Origin: a bacterium
GTDB taxonomy: Bacteria; UBA10199; JAIBAG01
Reading direction: 5' to 3'
DNA: 64,000 nucleotides
Assembly: GCA_019695305.1 (NCBI GenBank)
Contig: JAIBAG010000003.1
Span: 1 to 64,000 of the forward strand
Part shown: piece after piece, positions 52,804 through 60,728 of the stretch
How positions within the stretch are numbered: the stretch's first letter is position 1
How the letters are laid out: every line of letters begins with the position of its first letter
Translations under genes and position numbers: made by a program
Notes under the pieces: model-generated
Databases searched by the model: none
What the model saw: the letters and a program-made list of their open reading frames with translations, nothing else
Told to the model about the DNA's origin: nothing

Positions 52804-55800
52804 ATGTCCTTTAGTCATCTTAACAATCATTCTGAATACAGCCTCTTGAATGGTGCCTTGCGTGTGGGAGATATGGTGGCCAAAGCTAAAGAGTTTGGCC
52901 AAACGTCTGTTGCTCTTACCGATTATGGCAATATTTTTGGGGCCGTAGATCTCTTTACAACGGCCAAAGGAAAAGGGGTAAAGCCCATTATTGGCTGTAC
53001 CGTTTTTCACCCCTCTTTCGACGATCATAAAAATAAAATCCATCGCCGTGGGATGGATCATCTTTTTCAGTTGGTATTGCTCATTCAAAATAAAGAGGGC
53101 TATCTCAACTTATGCAAGCTGATCACACAAAGCTATCTTGATGGTTTTTATTATAAGCCTCGTATTGATTCTGCTTTGCTTAATGAATATTCTGAAGGTC
53201 TTATTGCTCTTTCTGGTGGTTGGGACAGTGCTCTTAACCACTATGCCTACGAAGGTCAGCACGACAAGGCTATGGAATGGATGGAAAAGTACGCCACTAT
53301 TTTTAAAGACCGCTACTATATAGAACTGCAAGACAATGGTATTGAAGCTCAAAAGCAAATGAACGCAGCTTTAAAAGATATGGCCCATAAAAAAGGCTTG
53401 CCTCTTGTTGCTACCAACAATTGTCATTATTTAAAGCAGGAAGAAGCCGAAGCGTTTGAAACACTCATGTGTATTCAAACGGGAGCTACCATGCATGGTG
53501 CCCATGGTAATTTAAAATTTTCTACCGACGGCTATTATTTTAAAAGCACTCAAGAGATGGAAGAGGCTTTTAAAGATTGTCCAGAGGCCATTGCTAATAC
53601 TGAGGTTGTTGAAAATTTATGTAATTTTGAGTTTGACTTAAAAACATATTACTTTCCAAAATTTGAACCGCCACAAGGTTTAACGCTGGATGATTATTTG
53701 GATAAAGAGGCCCACCTGGGCCTAGATCAACGCTGGCCGCAGATTATTCATAACCGTAAACTTTTGTATCCTGATGTGCCGCTTGATGAAGTGAAACTCC
53801 GCGAAACCTACCAGGCTCGTTTGGAATTAGAATTAAAGCTGATTAAGCAGATGGGTTTTGCCGGTTACTTTTTAATTGTGTCTGATTTTATTTCGCATGC
53901 AAAAAACACTGGTGTGCCGGTAGGGCCCGGCCGTGGTTCGGCTGCAGGTTCTCTTGTTGCTTACTCGGTGCGTATTACCGACTTAGATCCTCTTCCGTAT
54001 AATCTTCTTTTTGAACGATTTTTAAATCCCGAACGTGTGAGCATGCCCGACGTGGATATCGATTTTTGCATGCATGGCCGTTCAAAAGTTTTGGAATATG
54101 TGGGAAAAAAATACGGCAATGTGTCACAAATTATCACCTTTGGAAAAATGAAAGCCAAAGCAGTGTTGCGCGATGTTGGGCGTGTGATGGAAATGCCGTA
54201 TGCCGATGTGGATAAAATAGCCAAACTCATTCCTAATGCTATCAATATTACGCTTGAAGAAGCTTTAAAAGAAGAGCCTCGTTTGCAGGAATTGGTGGAC
54301 AACGATTCGCAAGTGGCGCGCCTTATGCAAATTGCCAAAAATTTGGAAGGTTTAAACCGCCATGCCTCTACCCATGCCGCCGGCGTGGTGATGTCCGATA
54401 AGCCGCTTACCAATTATTTGCCTCTTTATAAAGGCAGTAATGGTGACGTGGTGACGCAGTTCGATATGAAGTTTGTGGAAAAGATTGGGCTTATCAAGTT
54501 TGACTTTTTGGGTTTAAAAACACTTACGGTAATTAACGATGCCATTAAAATTATTAAACGCACTCAAAATGTAGAGCTTGAAATTTTAGACATATCGTTA
54601 GCCGATAAAGCTGTGTACGAGCTTCTTGCCAAGGGCGATACGGCAGGAGTGTTCCAGCTAGAAAGTTCGGGGATGCGCGATTTGCTCATCCGCATGAAGC
54701 CCAATACTTTTGAAGATCTTATCGCTATTTTGGCTCTCTATCGTCCTGGCCCGTTAGGGAGCGGTATGGTGGATGATTTTATTAATCGTAAATTAGGACG
54801 CACACCCATTGTTTACGATTTACCTGAATTAAAACCTATTCTAGAAGATACTTATGGCGTTATTGTTTACCAAGAACAGGTGATGCAGATTTCATCGGCG
54901 TTAGCGGGGTATTCTCTTGGTGAAGCCGATTTATTGCGCCGGGCCATGGGTAAAAAGAAGGCCGAAGAAATGGCTGCGCAGCGGGTGCGCTTTTTGGAAG
55001 GTGCCAAAACAAAGAAGGTTCCTAGCGATAAAGCTGAAAAGATTTTTGATTTGATGGCCAAATTTGCCGAATACGGTTTTAATAAATCCCACTCGGCCGC
55101 CTATGCCTTGGTTTCGTATCAAACCGCCTATCTTAAAGCTCATTATCCCGTAGAATATTTAGCTGCTATCCTCTCTACCGAAATGCATGATACCGACCGT
55201 ATCCAGTTTTATAGTGATGACCTGAAACTACAAAAAATAACCATGCTGCCTCCGGATGTGAACGAAAGTTATTTTGGTTTTTCGGTAATGAGCAAAAATT
55301 CCATCCGTTATGGTTTGGGCGCAGTGAAGGGAATTGGTGAAGGTGCTATTGAGGCCATTGTTGAAGCTCGTAACGAAAAAGGACCTTTTAAATCTTTTTC
55401 CGATTTTTGCATGCGAGTGGATCATCACCGAATCAACAAACGGGTGCTGGAATCGCTCATTAAATGCGGGGCATTTGATCGTATTGAAAAAAACCGAGCT
55501 GTTATATTTGATAGTATTGAAGAACTTGTAGGGATGGCCATAAAAAATAAAAAGGAAAAGGGATTGGGCCAAGAGAGTATTTTTGGTCTTTTAAACGATA
55601 ATCCTGCAGATGCCATGGCCTTTACACACAAGTCTGGCCCCGATTGGCCCGATAATCAAAAATTGGCATTTGAAAAAGAAGCCCTGGGTTTTTATTTTTC
55701 GGATCATCCGCTTTCTGGCTACCGTGAAGAAATTGAGCGTGTTTCCAATGCCGATACTCTTAAAATAAAAACTCTTACCAGTGAAGCCGAAGTGAATATG

Positions 55801-56286
55801 GCGGGTATGATTAAGGGGATTAGGGTCATTACCACCAAAAAGGGAAGCCGAATGGCTTTTGTAAATTTTGAAGATTTAAAAGGGACGGTTGAGGTGATTG
55901 TGTTTCCTAATACTTTTCAAAAGTCGGCTGAAATTTTAAAAGAAGATCAAATTGTTATCTTAAAAGGTAAGGTAGACCGGACGGAAGAGGGTTCTAAAAT
56001 TTTGGCCGACGAATTTTTTCCGTTGCAGGAATTTTTGGGAAATAGAACGCGTAGTGTTCATTTTAAAATTCCATCTACGTTATTAACTGAAGATAAATTA
56101 AAAAATTTAAATTCTATTCTGCACGAATACAATGGATCGTGTAAAGGCTATTTGCATCTTATTGAATTGGGAGGGGTAGAAACTATTTTAGAACTCCCTC
56201 AGGGGTTAAGAATGGATGACCGCGATTCCCTGTCTGTTAAAGTAAATCACTTGTTTAATCAAAAAGTAGTGGAGTACGGATTATAG
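52804..56286 (+). CDS. dnaE: DNA polymerase III alpha subunit DnaE
   Basis: DnaE is the main replicative polymerase. The 1160-residue protein has an N-terminal PHP domain (residues 1-270), the polymerase core with VGPGRGSAAGSLVAYSV and MPDVDIDFC (catalytic Asp pair), a third acid region, a helix-hairpin-helix, and an OB fold near residue 1000 (VNMAGMIKG). In the PHP domain several metal ligands differ from active relatives: HLNNHSEYS for HxH, TDYGN for TDHGN, GCTVF for GCEVY and ATNNCHYL for ATNDVHYL. The PHP site is therefore probably inactive. It is convergent with cheR and overlaps it by 6 bp. Confidence 0.97.
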   Translation: MSFSHLNNHSEYSLLNGALRVGDMVAKAKEFGQTSVALTDYGNIFGAVDLFTTAKGKGVKPIIGCTVFHPSFDDHKNKIHRRGMDHLFQLVLLIQNKEGYLNLCKLITQSYLDGFYYKPRIDSALLNEYSEGLIALSGGWDSALNHYAYEGQHDKAMEWMEKYATIFKDRYYIELQDNGIEAQKQMNAALKDMAHKKGLPLVATNNCHYLKQEEAEAFETLMCIQTGATMHGAHGNLKFSTDGYYFKSTQEMEEAFKDCPEAIANTEVVENLCNFEFDLKTYYFPKFEPPQGLTLDDYLDKEAHLGLDQRWPQIIHNRKLLYPDVPLDEVKLRETYQARLELELKLIKQMGFAGYFLIVSDFISHAKNTGVPVGPGRGSAAGSLVAYSVRITDLDPLPYNLLFERFLNPERVSMPDVDIDFCMHGRSKVLEYVGKKYGNVSQIITFGKMKAKAVLRDVGRVMEMPYADVDKIAKLIPNAINITLEEALKEEPRLQELVDNDSQVARLMQIAKNLEGLNRHASTHAAGVVMSDKPLTNYLPLYKGSNGDVVTQFDMKFVEKIGLIKFDFLGLKTLTVINDAIKIIKRTQNVELEILDISLADKAVYELLAKGDTAGVFQLESSGMRDLLIRMKPNTFEDLIAILALYRPGPLGSGMVDDFINRKLGRTPIVYDLPELKPILEDTYGVIVYQEQVMQISSALAGYSLGEADLLRRAMGKKKAEEMAAQRVRFLEGAKTKKVPSDKAEKIFDLMAKFAEYGFNKSHSAAYALVSYQTAYLKAHYPVEYLAAILSTEMHDTDRIQFYSDDLKLQKITMLPPDVNESYFGFSVMSKNSIRYGLGAVKGIGEGAIEAIVEARNEKGPFKSFSDFCMRVDHHRINKRVLESLIKCGAFDRIEKNRAVIFDSIEELVGMAIKNKKEKGLGQESIFGLLNDNPADAMAFTHKSGPDWPDNQKLAFEKEALGFYFSDHPLSGYREEIERVSNADTLKIKTLTSEAEVNMAGMIKGIRVITTKKGSRMAFVNFEDLKGTVEVIVFPNTFQKSAEILKEDQIVILKGKVDRTEEGSKILADEFFPLQEFLGNRTRSVHFKIPSTLLTEDKLKNLNSILHEYNGSCKGYLHLIELGGVETILELPQGLRMDDRDSLSVKVNHLFNQKVVEYGL

Positions 56287-57099
56287 CGGATTTTTTTGAT
56301 ACAACGAGCACTGCAAGCCTTCCCATGTTTTAAAGACATTGGTAATTCCTAATGTTGTTTCGGGGCCTCCCAGTCCAAGACAGCCGTCGGTAGGCAGTAG
56401 TGAGTTGATATTTTCCAGTATTCTCTTTTTTATATCAGGTTCAAAATAAATCAGTACGTTTCTAATGAGAACAATATCAAACTCTCCCAAATGCTGAAAT
56501 GAGTTGAGCAGGTTCAGGTTTTCAAAGCGGGTCATTTTTTTTAGTTCATCTTTAATTTTCCATCCGGCATCGGCCCTTTCAAAAAAACGAGCCAATAAAT
56601 GGCAAGATAAGCCGCGTTGCACCTCATAGTGTGTGTATATGCCACTGTTTGCACGTTTAATAACATTTTTTGATATATCGGTACCCAGTATCTGGATATC
56701 CCAGCCACTAAAATCGCAGGGATGAGTTATTAAACTGATGGCAAGCGAGGTGGCTTCTTGGCCGTATGAACTGGCGGCCGACCAAATACGGAGTTTTTTT
56801 GTGCTTTCACGTGCTTTATAAAAATATGGAAATATAGCTTCGCTTAAGCTTTTAAAAAAAAGATCATCTCTAAAAAATAGTGATTCATGAGTGGTAGCTA
56901 GATCAATCACATCATCTAAAATATCGTTATTGGTAGATATGAGTTTTAAGAGTTCTGCAAGAGAATCAACTTTGTGTTGTTCAAGTAAAGTATGCAGTCT
57001 TACCGATAAAAAATTTGGATTCGCGTTATCAATTTTATTTCCACTTTTATCGTAGATAATTTGTTTTAAAGTGGCTATGGCTAAGTCTTCAGTCGACAT
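56281..57099 (-). CDS. cheR: Chemotaxis protein methyltransferase CheR
   Basis: CheR methylates glutamates on the chemoreceptor. The 272-residue protein has a helical N-terminal domain with the TTHESLFFRD motif and an S-adenosylmethionine site, with IWSAASSYGQEATSLAI corresponding to the usual S-x-G-E-E-P-Y-S. Later come LGTDIS and the RNVLIYF motif. The SAM loop is atypical (GQEAT in place of GEEPY), which is worth noting but need not abolish activity. It is the last gene of the chemosensory operon, 4 bp after cheB. Confidence 0.9.
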   Translation of the reverse strand: MSTEDLAIATLKQIIYDKSGNKIDNANPNFLSVRLHTLLEQHKVDSLAELLKLISTNNDILDDVIDLATTHESLFFRDDLFFKSLSEAIFPYFYKARESTKKLRIWSAASSYGQEATSLAISLITHPCDFSGWDIQILGTDISKNVIKRANSGIYTHYEVQRGLSCHLLARFFERADAGWKIKDELKKMTRFENLNLLNSFQHLGEFDIVLIRNVLIYFEPDIKKRILENINSLLPTDGCLGLGGPETTLGITNVFKTWEGLQCSLYQKNPL

Positions 57100-57103
57100 A
57101 AAT

Positions 57104-58129
57104 TTATTTAATCAGTGAGGCTAAACATTCCGGTGTTCCTATTGCTGATGCTAAATTTTCTTTTACAACAGCACCTGGCATGCCCCATACTGTGCTGCTG
57201 GCTTCATCTTGAGCAATAACAATCCCATGCTTTTTTACTATTTCTATGCTCCCGCGTTTCCCATCTTCACCCATTCCTGTAAGGACAACTCCCAGTAATT
57301 TATCTCGATAAACATTGGCAGCGCTTCTAAAAAGAGGATCGGCTGATGGCTTGCAATAATTTTCTTCCGGTCCATCGTAGAGTCTTATATGTGTAGTAAT
57401 CTGGTTGTACTCAAGCATCATGTGTGAATCACCGGGTGCTAAATAAACATTGCCATCAAAGATGGGATTTTTATCAATTGGTTGAATACAGGGGCGAGAA
57501 GTGGATTTTGTTATTCGTTCAGCGAGTGAGTCAATCATCATGCTGGGCATGTGCTGGACAATAAAAATAGGTTTTTCAAACTGAGGACGTAGAGCTTTTA
57601 AAAAGGAAATAAGAGCATTGGGGCCACCCGTGCTTGCAGCAATAACAATGGCGCTTGGCTTGATAGATGCCTGAGATTTATGAGAAATAGTTGTAGTAGG
57701 TATGTGCTCTTTTGTTTCTGATATAGCTCTAATTTTAGTTGTGAGAGTTGCAACAATTAGCTCAGGCTCTGTGCCAAGATCAGTAGTTGACGGCTTTGTT
57801 ACATAATCAGAGGCTCCCATCAGAAGTGCTTTTATGGTTTGAGATGAGCCTTGCTCTGTGTAGGCACTAACCATAAGTACCTTCGTTTTAGGGTATTGTT
57901 TTGTAATAAGAGGAAGAAGGGTAAGTCCATCCATTTCTGGCATTTCGATATCTAACAAAATAATATCAACAGGAGTATCTTTTAAAAATTCCAGTGCTTG
58001 GTTGCCATTATGGGTCACGCCAGCAACAAAAAAATCATTTTCCTTGGACAATTGCATTTTCCAAAACGAGCAGATCATTGTTGAGTCATCAACAATAAGT
58101 ATCCTGATTTTTTCAGATTTGTCTGTCAT
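57104..58129 (-). CDS. cheB: Chemoreceptor glutamate methylesterase CheB
   Basis: CheB removes methyl groups from the receptor and is activated by phosphorylation. The N-terminal receiver has LIVDDS and the phosphoacceptor Asp in IILLDIEMPEMDG. The C-terminal esterase has the catalytic Ser in VIAASTGGP, His in IVQHMP and Asp in LTGMGEDG. The start is ATG 58127-58129, giving 341 residues; a TTG at 58141 overlaps the upstream gene. It is the fifth gene in the operon order, before cheR. Confidence 0.95.
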   Translation of the reverse strand: MTDKSEKIRILIVDDSTMICSFWKMQLSKENDFFVAGVTHNGNQALEFLKDTPVDIILLDIEMPEMDGLTLLPLITKQYPKTKVLMVSAYTEQGSSQTIKALLMGASDYVTKPSTTDLGTEPELIVATLTTKIRAISETKEHIPTTTISHKSQASIKPSAIVIAASTGGPNALISFLKALRPQFEKPIFIVQHMPSMMIDSLAERITKSTSRPCIQPIDKNPIFDGNVYLAPGDSHMMLEYNQITTHIRLYDGPEENYCKPSADPLFRSAANVYRDKLLGVVLTGMGEDGKRGSIEIVKKHGIVIAQDEASSTVWGMPGAVVKENLASAIGTPECLASLIK

Positions 58130-58131
58130 AC

Positions 58132-58521
58132 TTATTTCCAAAGTAATGTAAACATCATGCCAAAACCCAAGCTTCTAAAAATAAAAGCCGTATAACCAAT
58201 TTTAATATGTATGGGGCGCCATTTTTGTATAAGCGCAGGTTTATTGCTAAAGTAAAGTATCAAGCCTAGAATAAGCGCCGGAAAATAGAGCAGGGTAGCA
58301 AGAGATGAAAATAAGATATGTGTTTGCTGTAATACGCTAAGAGTAAAAGAGAGGGCTGTTTTTATAGCGTCTCTTTGTATTTCCAGTATAAGTACGGTTA
58401 TTAGGTCGCTCACAATAGCCGCTATCATCAGGCGGGCATGCAGCGGCCTGTTTTTACGCAGGATCAACCCTAAAACAAGCAACAAGTAGGATAGGGTTGC
58501 TATCCACATGAAGGGATGCAT
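58132..58521 (-). CDS. Small four-helix membrane protein in the chemosensory operon
   Basis: The 129-residue protein has four hydrophobic helices (about residues 3-22, 30-48, 68-92 and 103-127). Short loops carry conserved-looking His-containing phrases: RPLHARLM, QTHILFSS and RPIHIKIGY. The pattern resembles YozB-type (DUF420) proteins, whose helical His residues might bind haem, but this is only a resemblance. The start ATG lies directly after the mcp stop, and cheB begins 2 bp after its stop, so it is part of the operon. A role in sensing or redox input to the pathway is a reasonable guess, not a finding. Confidence 0.68.
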   Translation of the reverse strand: MHPFMWIATLSYLLLVLGLILRKNRPLHARLMIAAIVSDLITVLILEIQRDAIKTALSFTLSVLQQTHILFSSLATLLYFPALILGLILYFSNKPALIQKWRPIHIKIGYTAFIFRSLGFGMMFTLLWK

Positions 58522-60120
58522 TTATAACCATCCTAAAGATTTCAAGAAATCGCGTATGGTAGCGGTTTGTCCTGTAACCTGGTTAAGAGTTTGCGAGCAT
58601 CGTTGTACCTGACTGGCACTTTTAGCAGCTTCCTGGGCCGCCTGTGATACGTGTAAAATACTCTTGTTAACTTCGGTAGTACCCTTAGAGGCTTCTGTAA
58701 CCGAACGAGAGATTTCGGCTGTAGCTGCACTTTGTTCTTTAACTGCCGCAGCAATAGCCATGGATGTTTCATTGAGCTGGTTAATAACTTCGGATATGGT
58801 TTGAATGGATACAACGGCTCCTTGAGTGTCTTTTTGCACGCTTGAAATTTTCTGATTAATTTCCTCGGTAGCTTTTGCGGTTTGACGAGCCAATTCTTTT
58901 ACTTCGTTAGCAACAACGGCAAAACCTTTGCCAGCTTCGCCCGCACGGGCTGCTTCGATGGTGGCATTAAGAGCGAGCAGGTTTGTTTGTTGGGCAATAG
59001 AAGCAATCACTTTCACAACCTGGCCAATTTCATCGCTCGATTTGGCTAAGACATTCATAATGTTTGTAGCAGTCACCGCATCCTTAGATGCTTTTTGTGC
59101 CACCTGAGCGCTTTGCTCTGTTCGATCCGAAATTTCACGGATAGATTTTGTCATTTCTTCGGTTGCAGCCGAAACAGCTTGTACGCTGGTAGACGCTTGC
59201 TCGGAGGCCGCTGCTACAGCTTGAGATTGCTTGGCGGTTTCTTCGGCTCCGGCAGCCATGCTTTGGCTGGCTACTTCTAATTCACCAGAGGCCTTGCCAA
59301 GAGATTTTTCAACGTTATCAACATCGGCCGCAATTTTAACTTTATCGGTAATTACCGACCAGCTGGCCATAGCGCCAATATAGGCATTATCTTTACTAAA
59401 AATAGGCGTCACCAAAAGGTCTAATGTATCCGTTCCTAATTTAATGCTGGCCTGGTGGGGTAAATTTTTAGGATCGGATAGCATCTTGCGTTGCATTTCC
59501 GGGTTTTTATGAAAGATATCAATTTTTTGCCCAATCATTTTTTCAACAGGAATAGGCAATAATTTTTCGATGCTCTTTAAGGTTTTTGTTGAGGCCGGGT
59601 TCATGTAGGTTAAAGTTAAGTCTCTATCAGCCAACATCACATTAATAGGCAGCGAATTCATCATGTTTACAAGCTTAGAAACTTCTTCTTCGCTTTTTAG
59701 TTTATCAATCATCTGCGCGGTAATGTCGCTCGCAAATTTAGTTACTTTATAAACATTTCCTTTTTCATCTTTAATAGGGGTGTAAGTGGCCTGGATGTAT
59801 ATAACCCGCCCACCTTTGGCAATACGTTTAAATTCGGCCTGTTTAAATTCGCCGCGTTTTAAAGCAGGCCAAAAGTCGGCATACTCGGCGCTTTTTTTAT
59901 AATTTTCTTCTACAAAGATGGAATGGTGTTTGCCCTTAACTTCTTCCAGGGTATAACCCATGGCACCTAAAAAGTTGGGGTTGGCGGTAATAATAGTGCC
60001 GTCGGTTTCAAAATCGATAGTCGCCTGCGTTTCGTTAACGGCGCGCATGATGGCGGCATTGTTTGAATTGACCGATACCCCTTGAGCCGATGATTTTTTT
60101 TGTGCTGTTTTTGCCGACAT
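58522..60120 (-). CDS. Cytoplasmic chemoreceptor with two PAS domains
   Basis: The 532-residue protein has no membrane segment. A PAS domain (about residues 25-135) is followed by a second PAS-like domain (about 150-265) and the methyl-accepting signalling region. The tip sequence is [40 protein letters not shown] domains often bind haem, FAD or small ligands, so it may sense internal energy or redox state. No CheR-docking pentapeptide is seen at the C-terminus. A GGGAGA ribosome binding site precedes the ATG. A terminator-like hairpin lies between this gene and cheW. Confidence 0.93.
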   Translation of the reverse strand: MSAKTAQKKSSAQGVSVNSNNAAIMRAVNETQATIDFETDGTIITANPNFLGAMGYTLEEVKGKHHSIFVEENYKKSAEYADFWPALKRGEFKQAEFKRIAKGGRVIYIQATYTPIKDEKGNVYKVTKFASDITAQMIDKLKSEEEVSKLVNMMNSLPINVMLADRDLTLTYMNPASTKTLKSIEKLLPIPVEKMIGQKIDIFHKNPEMQRKMLSDPKNLPHQASIKLGTDTLDLLVTPIFSKDNAYIGAMASWSVITDKVKIAADVDNVEKSLGKASGELEVASQSMAAGAEETAKQSQAVAAASEQASTSVQAVSAATEEMTKSIREISDRTEQSAQVAQKASKDAVTATNIMNVLAKSSDEIGQVVKVIASIAQQTNLLALNATIEAARAGEAGKGFAVVANEVKELARQTAKATEEINQKISSVQKDTQGAVVSIQTISEVINQLNETSMAIAAAVKEQSAATAEISRSVTEASKGTTEVNKSILHVSQAAQEAAKSASQVQRCSQTLNQVTGQTATIRDFLKSLGWL

Positions 60121-60132
60121 AAAGTCTCCCTT

Positions 60133-60170
60133 TTTATAAAAAAATAATAAACAATGGCTTAGCCATTGTT
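60133..60170 (-). terminator. Hairpin terminator or attenuator between cheW and mcp
   Basis: On the minus strand, AACAATGGC (60162-60170) pairs with GCCATTGTT (60150-60158) around TAA, which is the cheW stop codon. A T-rich tract follows, so part of the transcripts should stop before mcp. This can set receptor and CheB/CheR levels below those of CheA/CheW. Confidence 0.7.
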
Positions 60171-60728
60171 TTTAATGTTGTTGTTAATATCGAGTAACGC
60201 TTTTACATCCATCACCACCAGTAAACCTTTTTGCAGTTGATAAACCCCTTTGCAGGTATGGCGCCAGTGTGGAGCCAGTGTTGCTGGGGGGCTTTCAAAT
60301 TTATTTTTAGCTACAGGAATTACATCGCCAACAGAATCAACCAATAAACTAAACAGTTCTTCACCGTCGGCAACAATAATGCACATGCTTTCCTGAATAG
60401 AAGGGGCTGCATCAAGGCCTAATCTTTCGCGTAAATCAACGGCTGTTACAATTTGACCTCTTAAATTAAGGAGCCCGGCCAGTGCTTTTGTTGATTTGGG
60501 AATAGGGGTGATGGTTTGCATGGGTAACACTTCTTGAACTTCTAATACCGATAAACCTAAAAGTTGGTTGTCTAAATAAAACGATACGTATTCGATATTA
60601 TTTTCTTTGCGTCTGTCGGCATCACTCACACGTCGCTCTACTCCATTGGGAGGGCCTAAATCCTGCTGGCGTCTTTCGGTGCCAGAACGATCGACGGAGC
60701 TATCCTGTTTGTTCTCACTTAAGCTCAC
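60159..60728 (-). CDS. cheW: Chemotaxis adaptor CheW with basic N-terminal extension
   Basis: CheW couples the receptor to CheA. The 189-residue protein has a CheW domain from about residue 46 ([40 protein letters not shown] and DSVGDV). The first 45 residues form a charged, likely disordered extension with repeated ERR/DRR phrases ([20 protein letters not shown]). Such tails are uncommon in CheW proteins. The start is a GTG overlapping the cheA stop, with AGGAGG eight bases upstream. Confidence 0.93.
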   Translation of the reverse strand: MSLSENKQDSSVDRSGTERRQQDLGPPNGVERRVSDADRRKENNIEYVSFYLDNQLLGLSVLEVQEVLPMQTITPIPKSTKALAGLLNLRGQIVTAVDLRERLGLDAAPSIQESMCIIVADGEELFSLLVDSVGDVIPVAKNKFESPPATLAPHWRHTCKGVYQLQKGLLVVMDVKALLDINNNIKNNG

